A DNA stretch of 64,000 nt, from positions 584,881 through 648,880 of the forward strand of contig JAKLII010000001.1 in NCBI GenBank assembly GCA_022709695.1, read 5' to 3'. This document shows, in pieces, positions 1 through 8,652 of the stretch. This stretch comes from Bacteroidota bacterium (GTDB lineage Bacteria; Bacteroidota; Bacteroidia; Bacteroidales; SKPS01). A model generated the notes under the pieces. It saw only the letters and a list, made by a program, of their open reading frames with translations, made no database searches and was not told the origin of the DNA. Within the stretch, counting starts at the first letter, position 1. Each line of letters opens with the position of its first letter. The position numbers were made by a program, and so were the translations under genes.

Positions 1-2692
1 GTTGGGTGTTGATTCCTGTTTTTCCTGTTGGCAAAAAACCAACATACTTTCTCTTGCTGACAGTTTCTTTGGCAAAGAAACTGTCGCTGTATGAAATTCC
101 TGAAGGTGGGAAAATATTTACTTGCTTTCCTGCATACAGTTCACTGATTTGATGTGAAGTGTTTCGTGTTGTTGCTGTGGATGAGATAATCTTTGGGCTA
201 CGGGTTCCTTTAGTGCACAAATAATCTACAACACTTTCAAAGATGCCGACTATTGAACCTAATGGCCCACTAATCAAGTGTAACTCGTCTTGAATTATCA
301 AATCGGGTGAGAGAGCATCAGAAAACGAATTGAAAAATTTATGTGTCTCCCCTTCTTTCTGTGAAGCAAGAATTGCAAACTTGTCCACTGTTGCAAAAAG
401 AAGTGTTGGTGGTTGCTTGTAAAGCATCTCATCAACTACCTGTATGGGCAACCTGCTTGTATGAAACGCACACTCATTATTTACACACTTGAAATAAAAA
501 TATCCATTTGTGCCCGATTGGCATTCGTAGCCATGCCCTTTTGCCCATTCTGCCGAACCTGTCTTTGGCGTTAACTTAATTCCGCACCAAGGACATGCGG
601 TCAGTTGTAATCTGCTTGTATGTTGATCTGCATTTTCCCAATTTCCTCCAAATGCTCTCTGAACAATTTCATCAGCATCTTTGATATTGTTTGGCGATGC
701 ACTTTCTCCAACCCAAAGTCCTATTGAAATTTTTTCTTTATGTAATACATCTTCAAAATTTCTCCGCAAAAATTCTAATGCTAAAATCAACCGTGATGCT
801 CTTTCAAATTGCTGTGACGTCAGCAAACGCAAAGTGTAACGCATCAGAATACTTGTTCCCTTTGAAGCTTCAGAATTGTTACTAAATCGTCTCCATAGAA
901 TTGTAAATGCTCCAACTGCTAAGTATGCTTCTGTTTTTCCTCCACCTGTAGGGAACCAAATCAGGTCAACAATTTTATTTCTGTCGTCTGAATTTTCATC
1001 AATTATTCCTTCAATGCTTAAAAGAAGAAATGCTAACTGAAAAGGTCTGTACCGTGGTGGCTCAGGCTTTTCAGGATTGATAAATTCCCAGTCGTTGTAA
1101 TCTTCAAAAAACTTTAGTGAATTGTATTCTGCCTTCTCAACTTCATCAATGAAGTGTCGTTCCTTGTTTCCAAATCGCCTGTCATTGCTTATTATCATTT
1201 GAATAAACATTGCTGTATTCGCTAACTGAAAACAACGAAAAGTATTTCCGATTTTGTCTTTTTCTAATATCTCAATACCTCGGATTAACCGCTTGTGATT
1301 TTCTTCTTGTCTGCCAATAAGTTTGTCTGCAATTCTCTTTTCCTCATCTTTAAAATCATTTGCAGAAATTTGTTGTGCTGCAATCCATTTTTCATATAGA
1401 GAAACAAAGAGCTTTATACTTTTGATGATTCCCTTCTTGTCGTCATTGAAATGAGAAAGTTGTTTTACTTCCAAACACTTATTCAAAGCATCAAAGTCAT
1501 TCGGAAAATCTACTTTCGAAAAATCATTCTTCATTCCGTAAACAATACTTTCAGGCATAAAAGCTGTTTGAATTGACTTCGGTTTGGGTGAATCGTTCCA
1601 TTGCACAGAACAATTGTGACCAACTCCATAACTCTTGATGGCTCGGTAGATGAAATTGATTTCGTTTTGCTCCTCGTCAAACGGATGTAATTCAGATTGT
1701 GACTTGAATGGTTTGAGAGAAATGTTTTCAACTGAAATGCTCGTTTGGAATAAACACTTGCGATTCAAATTTTCATTTGAGTTGCTGTATTTATTTGAAG
1801 GGTGATTTGAGCTGTTGAGCAATAATATTTTCACATAGGTGTTGCCCCTGTATTCGTAAGTCTTTACCATATATCCAACTGAAATAACCTGACTGCCATA
1901 TTCTTTGCGAAATATTTCCTTTGGCTCCTTTGTATTCTTTATCTCAACTTCTTCGGGAATTTCGTGATTCTCTCGTTTCCAAATTCTGCCTAAAAGTTTT
2001 TCAAGTAAGTGGATATACTTATAAACTTCTTTCTTGCCAATATTCTTATAGTTTTTGAATTTGTCAAAGTCCAGATACTCACCGCTTCTCTTTTCTCTAC
2101 CTCCTCTGCTTCCGTTTAACTTTCTGGAAAGTTGCATAAATCCATCTTTGTATGTCAGAATATCTTTGAACGAAAGTTGTGTGTCAATTTCATTGTCAAA
2201 GAAACTTTCAAAACCTTCATTTGATATTGCAATTTTAATTTCTGGCTGCGGTGATTCTAACTGATCGTAAATGCCGAATGAAAAATTTACACCAATAAAT
2301 TTTTTCGGCTCAATACAAAAGGTAAATCCAATATGAGTTGGGAAAAATGCATTTTGTATTAACTGGTAATCTTGTGTGTCTGAAGTTTGAGAATTGTCTT
2401 CTTCATTTGATTCTTCTTTCTCCTCTGCGTCGCCAGTTGGTTCTTTCTCCTCTGCGTTTTCATAATCTGTTTCGTCTGTCTCTGCTAAGTTGTTATTGCT
2501 TTCTATTTCTTCTTCCGTTGTTGGATTACCTGTTGGAAAATCTTTATTCGGAAATAGTATTCCTGAATAGTATCTGTTCAATGGATAATCCGAAATAAGT
2601 TCTTCACTTTCAGGAACTCCGAAAATGTCAGAACCTGTTCCGACTAATCCTTTTTTAACTTCGTTGTAAAATGAATCTCTGCTATTAGTCAT
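1..2692 (-). CDS. drmA: DISARM helicase DrmA (partial, C-terminus beyond window)
   Basis: This is an open frame of about 897 codons running off the left edge with no stop. The ATG at 2692-2690 lies inside the end of the upstream gene (overlap ATGACTAA), which suggests translational coupling. After an acidic, low-complexity stretch around residues 60-110, a Walker A motif WFPTGGGKTEAYL lies near residue 580 and a DEAD-like motif QDELHLISG near residue 800. Between them is a zinc-ribbon-like CPWC...CVNNEC pair at about residues 703-735. The WFPTGGGKTEAY signature, large N-terminal region and zinc ribbon are what I know of DrmA, the SF2 helicase of DISARM anti-phage systems, which acts on incoming DNA. 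DrmB, DrmC and a methylase would be expected to the left. The family call is from memory of the motif; a different large SF2 defence helicase is the alternative. Confidence 0.8.
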   Translation of the reverse strand, partial: MTNSRDSFYNEVKKGLVGTGSDIFGVPESEELISDYPLNRYYSGILFPNKDFPTGNPTTEEEIESNNNLAETDETDYENAEEKEPTGDAEEKEESNEEDNSQTSDTQDYQLIQNAFFPTHIGFTFCIEPKKFIGVNFSFGIYDQLESPQPEIKIAISNEGFESFFDNEIDTQLSFKDILTYKDGFMQLSRKLNGSRGGREKRSGEYLDFDKFKNYKNIGKKEVYKYIHLLEKLLGRIWKRENHEIPEEVEIKNTKEPKEIFRKEYGSQVISVGYMVKTYEYRGNTYVKILLLNSSNHPSNKYSNSNENLNRKCLFQTSISVENISLKPFKSQSELHPFDEEQNEINFIYRAIKSYGVGHNCSVQWNDSPKPKSIQTAFMPESIVYGMKNDFSKVDFPNDFDALNKCLEVKQLSHFNDDKKGIIKSIKLFVSLYEKWIAAQQISANDFKDEEKRIADKLIGRQEENHKRLIRGIEILEKDKIGNTFRCFQLANTAMFIQMIISNDRRFGNKERHFIDEVEKAEYNSLKFFEDYNDWEFINPEKPEPPRYRPFQLAFLLLSIEGIIDENSDDRNKIVDLIWFPTGGGKTEAYLAVGAFTILWRRFSNNSEASKGTSILMRYTLRLLTSQQFERASRLILALEFLRRNFEDVLHKEKISIGLWVGESASPNNIKDADEIVQRAFGGNWENADQHTSRLQLTACPWCGIKLTPKTGSAEWAKGHGYECQSGTNGYFYFKCVNNECAFHTSRLPIQVVDEMLYKQPPTLLFATVDKFAILASQKEGETHKFFNSFSDALSPDLIIQDELHLISGPLGSIVGIFESVVDYLCTKGTRSPKIISSTATTRNTSHQISELYAGKQVNIFPPSGISYSDSFFAKETVSKRKYVGFLPTGKTGINTQ

Positions 2693-5057
2693 CGTTGTTT
2701 TGCGTTATTTGTTCAATATCTTTAATGGTTTTGACTTGGATTTGCAAAACGATATTTTCAATTTCACTTTTCGTCAACCACTCGGAAATAAAATCGTCTG
2801 CCTCTCCTGAAATAATATAATGGTTTATGCTGTTGCTAAATTTGAAACCATATTCAATTTCCATTCCCCTGTATTCTTCAATTTTCGGTTTCATTGTGTT
2901 TTTTAAAAAGTCAAACGAAAGTCGGGAATTGCTAATAGTCTTTGCAATAATGATTAAATCAGAAAAACTTCTTGGGAACATTACTTCTCCACCAAGGTAT
3001 TTTCTGAAAGTAAATTCACTAACCGAAAAGTGATTCCTTACTAACTGATGATAAAGCGGTTCAGCCAATATGTTGGCTTGAAAAGCATCATACAAACAAC
3101 TTCTCCAAAGCTTTGAATATTCCTCAGCCTTTTCCATTAGCTCAGGGTTTTTCAATTCCATTATGTCTCGCAAAAGTTTCTTGTCTGGATTTATGTAAAT
3201 CAAAACTTTATCACCAACATTCAAATCCTCTACCAACACAAGACTTTTTTCATTGTCTGAAATGTTCAAAACTGTCTTGGTTGAAGGAAGTTTTATTCTG
3301 CTGCCATCAGTAAAAGTGATTTTGAAATTATCGGTTTCCCTATGGTCGTGCTTGGCTGAAGCCAGTGCTTCTATCAATTCATCGTAGCTTGAAAACTGAT
3401 AATAGTTATCGCTGAATTCTACTCCGCTAACATGAAGTCGGTCTTGCGAATTGTATTCTTTGTTTAAATCTGAAATGTACATTTCAATGTGATGCTGCAA
3501 AGCTTTTTCCTCAATACTGTAAAGCAGAAGTTTGTATTCTGACTTGGCTCTGCCTAATCGTTCAATCAACTTTTCAACTTTTCCGCTTCCGTAAATAGAA
3601 GAAATCACTTTGTGATGTTCATTGTTGGAGTCATCACTTTTGGAGCAAGTAAGAATTTCGGTTTTCGTTCCGTTTGCTGTGAGTGAATAAAAATTCCTAT
3701 TTGGGTTATTGGAATGTTGTGTTGCTGATATTTGTAAATTTGCAATGTCCTGAAGTGATTTTACTTTAACATGATGTTGTAATTGTTTAGCAATTTCATT
3801 CAGTTCTGCTTTGTAACCATTGCATAAAAAAGAAGGAATAATAAGCTGATGAATTTTAGTTTGATAGGATTTTAATTTTTCATTTTTATTGTTGCTTCTT
3901 ACTGCTTTAATGATTTCTGCAAACCTTGCTGATAGAGGAATTCGATACTCGTCAAAATTATAGTCATTAAAAATGTTGCCAATAGTTTCAATTAACAGTT
4001 GTCTCAAAGCAATGTCAAATTCTTGTTGAATTTGATCTAGTTTGGCAAAGGTTGTTTCCTGTTTTAAATTCCAGTCAAAGTAAAGACGTCTGATAAAACG
4101 GTAAATTGATTTTAAACCAATAGTGTGTCTGATTTCAATTTCTCTGACTACATGATAAAAATCCATTATTGCTTTTTCAAGTTCATTGTTTTGAATAATG
4201 ATTGGCTTGTGTTGAATGTTTCTTTCGTTTTTGAAATATTTTACTTCAGGAATTGTCCATTTCCATCTTAGTGGAACCTGATTGTTCCCTAATTCAATTT
4301 TTATGTCTTTCACACCTATGAAAATGACTTTAGCAAATTTTCTTTGGTTGTAGTAATTTCGGATAACATTTATTGAAGGTTCAAATTTTGAATTGCCAAT
4401 AAAAATGCAAGTGTTAAATGTTACATGATTGCCGTTTATTTCTAGTTGCAGATAGTCATCTAGAAGATTGATGTTTTTTAGCACAGCAATCTTAGGCAAT
4501 AAAGGAGAGTTGTATTCAATCTCTGCAATTTCATTTTCGTTTCTTGAAACAAAACAAGCAGGATATTCTTTAGGAATAGAATTGAATATGTTTCTGTTCC
4601 CTACTATTAACAGTTTTTCATTGCTGATAAAATCACATTGGTCTTTGGCTCTGAAATAATTCTTAAAATCGGAAATTCTATTTCTAATTGTCCCAATTTG
4701 TGTAATAGTGGAGTTTGAAAGCGGGATATATTTATTTAATGATCTTGTTGTTAATGTAGAATTGCAATCTTTAAGAATTACTTCCTGCCCTAATGAAATA
4801 ATACAATAGATATATTTCTGATGTTGAAGTGAAATAACCTTATTGCCGACATTAAAATTGAACGAGCTGTTTATCGAACTTAATTCAAGGCACAGATTAC
4901 CCAATATTGAAGCAAAATTTAATTCCTTTTCATCAATAATAAAATGCAAACTATTATCACAACATTTAATATAATGATTTACAAGCAAAGAAATATTTTT
5001 CTCAATACCAGCATTGGCTATTAATAAATCAAGATATTTTATTGGTGCTTGAAGCAT
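2685..5057 (-). CDS. drmE: DISARM-associated protein DrmE-like
   Basis: This 790-residue soluble protein starts at ATG 5057 and overlaps drmA by 8 nt. No Walker, nuclease or methylase motif is visible. The C-terminal third has a small beta-rich patch (about residues 590-640, ending VEDLNVGDKVLIY) followed by a helical region, with no signal peptide or membrane span. DrmE is the class 2 DISARM component of unknown biochemical role, usually about 800 residues and encoded beside drmA. The assignment rests mainly on size, position and the overlap with drmA, plus a general resemblance, so it is an inference. It is the first gene of the operon; the promoter region lies about 110-190 nt upstream of its start. 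Confidence 0.6.
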   Translation of the reverse strand: MLQAPIKYLDLLIANAGIEKNISLLVNHYIKCCDNSLHFIIDEKELNFASILGNLCLELSSINSSFNFNVGNKVISLQHQKYIYCIISLGQEVILKDCNSTLTTRSLNKYIPLSNSTITQIGTIRNRISDFKNYFRAKDQCDFISNEKLLIVGNRNIFNSIPKEYPACFVSRNENEIAEIEYNSPLLPKIAVLKNINLLDDYLQLEINGNHVTFNTCIFIGNSKFEPSINVIRNYYNQRKFAKVIFIGVKDIKIELGNNQVPLRWKWTIPEVKYFKNERNIQHKPIIIQNNELEKAIMDFYHVVREIEIRHTIGLKSIYRFIRRLYFDWNLKQETTFAKLDQIQQEFDIALRQLLIETIGNIFNDYNFDEYRIPLSARFAEIIKAVRSNNKNEKLKSYQTKIHQLIIPSFLCNGYKAELNEIAKQLQHHVKVKSLQDIANLQISATQHSNNPNRNFYSLTANGTKTEILTCSKSDDSNNEHHKVISSIYGSGKVEKLIERLGRAKSEYKLLLYSIEEKALQHHIEMYISDLNKEYNSQDRLHVSGVEFSDNYYQFSSYDELIEALASAKHDHRETDNFKITFTDGSRIKLPSTKTVLNISDNEKSLVLVEDLNVGDKVLIYINPDKKLLRDIMELKNPELMEKAEEYSKLWRSCLYDAFQANILAEPLYHQLVRNHFSVSEFTFRKYLGGEVMFPRSFSDLIIIAKTISNSRLSFDFLKNTMKPKIEEYRGMEIEYGFKFSNSINHYIISGEADDFISEWLTKSEIENIVLQIQVKTIKDIEQITQNNDD

Positions 5058-5167
5058 ATATTTTTAATTAAATTAGTTTCTTCGCATTTGTTTGTTTTCT
5101 ATATTATTTCTGATAGTTTTTCCCCCTTGTCCTCTTCGATATCAGTGATTTACTAATTGCACATTCG

Positions 5168-5242
5168 CAAAGATATAAATTTCTAAGGCGATCTTATCTT
5201 ATATTAATATTTTCGTAATTAGCAGTTATTATGATAGTTAAC
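5168..5242 (-). promoter_or_regulatory. Promoter region of the DISARM operon
   Basis: On the minus strand a Bacteroidota-type -7 box TATCTTTG lies at 5175-5168, 111 nt upstream of drmE. Forty-five nt further upstream, 5221-5242 carries a 22-bp element (plus strand AGCAGTTATTATGATAGTTA then AC). A 20/22 match to this element lies at nearly the same distance (44 nt) from the same -7 box ahead of hsdR. No good -33 TTG is visible, which would fit activator-dependent transcription. Confidence 0.5.
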
Positions 5243-5259
5243 GACTAACTCTGACTAAA

Positions 5260-5307
5260 CAGCGCCATTCAATTCGGAGCAAACTGTGCCACCCAATACG
5301 GAGTGAA
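5260..5307. repeat. Two tandem imperfect 24-bp units in the gap 5058-5375
   Basis: Units at 5260-5283 and 5284-5307 match at 17 of 24 positions (both contain GCCA followed by CAAT and CGGAG). Tandem terminal repeats of about this size are typical of IS21-family ends, so this may be a relic of an IS end, but no transposase is nearby. Apart from this and the DISARM promoter, I see nothing coding in the 318-nt gap. Confidence 0.35.
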
Positions 5308-5375
5308 TAATTCCAGTTACATCACACCCAATCTCATTTGACCCCAAAATCTATCCCTAAGGACGAGTCCCTTGC

Positions 5376-5663
5376 CTACTCTATCAAAACAAAAGCATCC
5401 TTCTCCAGATATCCCTCAACAGAAAGACCGATCGGATACTTGCCCCAGTAACGCATGACCTTGGTGATGTCATGCGCTGAAGACAGGTTTATTTTGGTGT
5501 TCAACATATTGGCTTCATTATTTGGCAGGGAATATAGGGTAACTGGAAGCGTTACCTTCAGGCAACTGTCAGACAATGGATATATCTGGTTGGATATCTG
5601 AACAAAGTATCCATGTTCTTCATCCCAGTTCAGTGATCTTCGGTATAGTTGTTTGGTGGTCAT
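5376..5663 (-). CDS. Hypothetical protein, 95 aa
   Basis: I do not recognise this protein. The ATG at 5663 (MTTKQLYRRSLNW) is preferred over an upstream TTG at 5678. It lies 33 nt downstream of the 217-residue gene in the same direction, so the two probably form one transcript. The sequence is compact and mixed alpha/beta with no signal peptide, no membrane span and no cysteine clusters. Its aromatic-rich start and beta-strand-like middle (SCLKVTLPVTLYSL) suggest a small globular domain. Both genes sit between two defence operons, which makes a defence or anti-defence role possible but untested. Confidence 0.6.
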   Translation of the reverse strand: MTTKQLYRRSLNWDEEHGYFVQISNQIYPLSDSCLKVTLPVTLYSLPNNEANMLNTKINLSSAHDITKVMRYWGKYPIGLSVEGYLEKDAFVLIE

Positions 5664-5696
5664 GCTATTAGTCCGCAAATTTAGGTTAGTTTGCCC

Positions 5697-6350
5697 TTAA
5701 ATCTCCTCTTCCATCTCTTTTCGTATCTTAGTTTCTTTACTATATTCTTGTTCATTATATTCCCCCCTGTAGCTTTCCGCAATTTCTTTAGTGAATTGTT
5801 GGTTCTCAAAGAGCATATCATTGGATAGGAACGTTCGGCAAAATGTCCATGGCACTCTGCTGATTGTTTCGAGGCATCCTAATACCACACCGTTGGAAAT
5901 ATTACCGAACACAGCATTATCCCCATACTCCTTTGATGGGACTTCTATGAACATTCCAACGTTGTTGCGAGGTATGAATTTCAGTAAGATTTCCTTCTTG
6001 GATGCATTTTCAATCTTTAAAAACCGCTCATTATACCTTTGTAGAAAATGTGGTGAGAAATGAACAAGTGTTTTGGTGTTAGTGACCATGATTCCGTGAT
6101 AACCATCATCATCCACATAGGTGATAACGTATACTATAATCATTTCAGTCACAAAATGTTCCACAAAAACGAACCAATGGTTTTTTCTTGGAGATTCATA
6201 ATTGAAGGTACTTCTGAAGTATTTCTTCCCAGATTTTATAGCGGGTCGCCTAAGTGACGGAGCAAGATAATCGGCTTTTCTTGTCACACTGTTGTAATCC
6301 AATAGCACCTCCTTGCCAATTTCCTCCAATGTCATGGTTGGTAGAATCAT
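5697..6350 (-). CDS. Hypothetical protein, 217 aa
   Basis: I do not recognise this protein. It starts at ATG 6350 after an AT-rich 197-nt gap, so it probably has its own promoter. The middle contains HFSPHFLQRYNERF (about residues 97-110), a histidine/arginine-rich motif I associate only loosely with hypothetical proteins of Bacteroidota mobile elements. The C-terminus is strongly charged (KIRKEMEEEI). A hydrophobic stretch FVEHFVTEMIIVYVITYV at about residues 62-79 is more likely a buried strand pair than a membrane span. It is followed by the 95-residue gene. Confidence 0.65.
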   Translation of the reverse strand: MILPTMTLEEIGKEVLLDYNSVTRKADYLAPSLRRPAIKSGKKYFRSTFNYESPRKNHWFVFVEHFVTEMIIVYVITYVDDDGYHGIMVTNTKTLVHFSPHFLQRYNERFLKIENASKKEILLKFIPRNNVGMFIEVPSKEYGDNAVFGNISNGVVLGCLETISRVPWTFCRTFLSNDMLFENQQFTKEIAESYRGEYNEQEYSKETKIRKEMEEEI

Positions 6351-6547
6351 AATGATATGGATTTTAAGTTTTTATGCAAGATTAAAAAATTATGGTTTAT
6401 ATTTCCGCCAAACCAATAACTAATTTAAAGAAGGGTCTGTCTGATCATTAAGTAGGCTGTTCAATTACGCTTCATCTGAACACAAACCACAAAATATATC
6501 AACTTAATATACTATCATTCAAGCTGTTAATACTCTTTAATGATCAA

Positions 6548-7144
6548 CTAAATATTCGTATACATTCTGTCAAAATTATCTCTGGAAGTTTGATCATTAG
6601 CCAAAGACAGTAGATATTGGTCAAAATCATTTATTACATCTTTCAATAACTTTGAAGGACTTATTCTTATCTCATCCCCATCAAACTCAATATCTTGATT
6701 ATATCTATTGTTTATAATAATTCTTCCTCCAACCATTCCATTATGGAATAATCCACATCTTGCTTCTGTGTAAAAATCTGATAGTTGAAAATCATTAAAC
6801 ATATTTGGGTAAAGCCTGTTCATTGCTGATATAAAAAAAGCACGACTATGTCTATTACTGCTTCTACCACTTCTGTATTGTTCAACACCTTCCAAATAGG
6901 AAAGGCAAATCATTAAAACAATAAAGCCCTTATTCTTATTGTTATATCTAATCAAATTTTTAGCAGGGAGTAAAAACCATTCCTTAACCTGTCTTTCGTA
7001 GATTCTTATCTTAGCATCTACATCATATGGTTCTATTGGTTGATTGTTCCTATGATCTAAAATGATTGGATTGCCATTATTATCCAACCATCCGACCATA
7101 TCGGGTGCAATTGTTATTGGCTCTCTTCGTAGTTTTTTAGGCAT
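6548..7144 (-). CDS. HEPN-like protein, 198 aa, last gene of the extended hsd operon
   Basis: The start is taken at ATG 7144 (MPKKLRREPI), 20 nt after the stop of the 52-residue gene; an in-frame start at 7207 would overlap that gene. Residues about 44-160 are predicted helical and contain R129-C-G-L-F-H134, a match to the R-x4-6-H signature of HEPN ribonucleases and nucleotidyltransferase partners, within the context FYTEARCGLFHNGM. A short C-terminal helix ends in MYTNI. HEPN proteins often act as RNases in toxin-antitoxin and phage-defence systems. Being last in a type I RM operon suggests it could be an abortive-infection effector, but this is inference. Confidence 0.6.
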   Translation of the reverse strand: MPKKLRREPITIAPDMVGWLDNNGNPIILDHRNNQPIEPYDVDAKIRIYERQVKEWFLLPAKNLIRYNNKNKGFIVLMICLSYLEGVEQYRSGRSSNRHSRAFFISAMNRLYPNMFNDFQLSDFYTEARCGLFHNGMVGGRIIINNRYNQDIEFDGDEIRISPSKLLKDVINDFDQYLLSLANDQTSRDNFDRMYTNI

Positions 7145-7164
7145 GATTTGTTTTCTTTTTAATA

Positions 7165-7323
7165 TTAAGCATTGGTCTGTACCATCTTTTGCTGAGGGAA
7201 CCTGCATGTAGCAGCCTCAATAACCATGGATAGAAAGGATGCCAGTTCCCTTGCCTGTTTGGGCATCTGTGGCGGAAAGTTTCCAGATTCATTCAGAAAA
7301 TGTGTGATGTCTGTAATGTACAT
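7165..7323 (-). CDS. Small conserved-looking protein, 52 aa
   Basis: The frame runs from ATG 7323 (MYITDITHFLNESGNFPPQM) to TAA 7165. It starts 9 nt after the DUF4365-like gene and ends 20 nt before the HEPN-like gene, filling the only gap between them. Composition is protein-like: a beta/alpha start, then an amphipathic helix (PKQARELASFLSMVIEAATC). The opening DITHFL-E-SGN and the following KEARELA/ASFL pattern resemble small proteins I have seen beside DUF4365-type genes in Bacteroidota, but I cannot name a family. It could be an antitoxin or adaptor for its neighbours. Confidence 0.6.
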   Translation of the reverse strand: MYITDITHFLNESGNFPPQMPKQARELASFLSMVIEAATCRFPQQKMVQTNA

Positions 7324-7332
7324 GTTGTTATG

Positions 7333-8247
7333 TTATTTATTCTTGATAGGACTTTCATTGGCATCAATAGCGTTTATCTTTTTTTGGATTTCTAGAATTC
7401 TCCAGTGCCAGATAAAGTCTATTGCTTTGGGGTCATCCTTTATTATTTCAATAGATTTCTGGTAACTTTTCTTTGCCAATTCATCGTATCCATCAATTCT
7501 GTATGATTCTGCCTTATAAAAGTGAATTTCCCAATGCCCATCATTACCAAAGGCTTCAAGAATCTTGGTGAATCGACTCCTCATACTATCAGCCCATTCA
7601 TTCCTGTTACAATTAATGATATCCCCGATGGTGAATGAAGCCGTTGTTCTGATAGTTCTGAGCATTTCCTCCGAATATTTTGAACTACCTTCTGGCATTA
7701 CTTTTTTAAAGTATTGATCAGCAGTTGATGGAGTTGGATAGATTATTCCTTCTTTTAATTTCATTCGAGCGGTGGTCACATCAACAATATCATTTAAAAC
7801 TCGTCTTAAATCAGCATCACCCCTAACGACAACATCAGTTTTTAAAGTTAAGGTGTCTGTTGAACAATCAGACAAGTTCATGCTAATCAGTTGTTCTGAA
7901 ACATTAATTATGTAAATAGGAAAAGTAGGGGTTGTAGCATCATTGTCTTCAGGTACTAAGAAAACAAAAACAGGAACTGGTTGCTTACCCCAATATTCAA
8001 GATGGGAACGATTAAATGAAAATATAGCCGTTCCATCCTGATTTATAGTGATATAGGATGCACCACCGTGTTTAACTTGCACCCAAAAATGAAGAAATGG
8101 GGCGTTGCCTTTATCTAGCAATTCGCAATACAAGTCAATGCCAATGTCGGTTCCATTGAATGCGGGTCTTACATAACAAAACTTCGATAGCTGGTACATT
8201 ACAAATGCTTCACCTACATTACCCTTTAACTGGTTTTGGGTTGCCAT
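7333..8247 (-). CDS. DUF4365-like PD-(D/E)xK protein, 304 aa
   Basis: ATG 8247 shares one base with the TAA stop of the preceding gene (TAATG), a classic coupling arrangement; an upstream TTG at 8265 is less likely. The N-terminal domain (residues 1-130) has the DUF4365 pattern GNVGEAF (E13), GTDIGIDLY (D38) and WVQVKHG (Q57-V-K59), a restriction-endonuclease-like fold in which E, D and QxK would bind metal. The C-terminal part is helical with a TPR-like stretch near residues 235-290 (AESYRIDGYDELAKKSYQKS). DUF4365 proteins are common in defence islands. Here the gene follows hsdR-M-S and a second protein with the same E-D-QxK layout. Confidence 0.7.
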   Translation of the reverse strand: MATQNQLKGNVGEAFVMYQLSKFCYVRPAFNGTDIGIDLYCELLDKGNAPFLHFWVQVKHGGASYITINQDGTAIFSFNRSHLEYWGKQPVPVFVFLVPEDNDATTPTFPIYIINVSEQLISMNLSDCSTDTLTLKTDVVVRGDADLRRVLNDIVDVTTARMKLKEGIIYPTPSTADQYFKKVMPEGSSKYSEEMLRTIRTTASFTIGDIINCNRNEWADSMRSRFTKILEAFGNDGHWEIHFYKAESYRIDGYDELAKKSYQKSIEIIKDDPKAIDFIWHWRILEIQKKINAIDANESPIKNK

Positions 8248-8642
8248 TATTGAATTTTGTTCCAATTGTTTTTAAAGCCGTCCTTGTTTATCGAAGACAA
8301 ATCCAAGATGCCCCGAGTTTTATATTGCTTGATCAGTTCCTTTACTTCATGCCCAAAAGCAATAAAATATTCTGGAGTACCCATTGTGTCTCCATTCAGA
8401 TTTACAAATACATAGTACATGTTTTCATCAACTTTATCTTTCATCATTGGCCAGCCAACATTTTTTTTCTTATAAATTGCTTTTACCTGAATGACAAATT
8501 GCTTCCCAGTTTTCTCGGCTAAAATGTCAATTGCTTTTGCATTGCCCATCGTGATACCCACGCTATAGCCTCGTCTTAACAGTTCTGCTGCCACAAAATA
8601 CTCACCTGATAGACCTGTGCTGCTTGCTTGTATCTCTGCCAT
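8247..8642 (-). CDS. Small PD-(D/E)xK nuclease-like protein, 131 aa
   Basis: ATG 8642 (MAEIQASSTGLSGEYF) is preferred to a TTG at 8663 that would overlap hsdS. The core fits a restriction-endonuclease-like fold: E14 in GEY, D39 in AIDILA and Q52-V-K54 in FVIQVKA. The family is usually a single small domain of 120-160 residues. It begins 10 nt after hsdS and its stop overlaps the DUF4365-like start, so it lies inside the hsd transcript. A role as an additional nuclease or DNA-end sensor for the type I system is inference; a structural, catalytically inert domain is possible. Confidence 0.65.
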   Translation of the reverse strand: MAEIQASSTGLSGEYFVAAELLRRGYSVGITMGNAKAIDILAEKTGKQFVIQVKAIYKKKNVGWPMMKDKVDENMYYVFVNLNGDTMGTPEYFIAFGHEVKELIKQYKTRGILDLSSINKDGFKNNWNKIQ

Positions 8643-8652
8643 GTTCTTGAAT

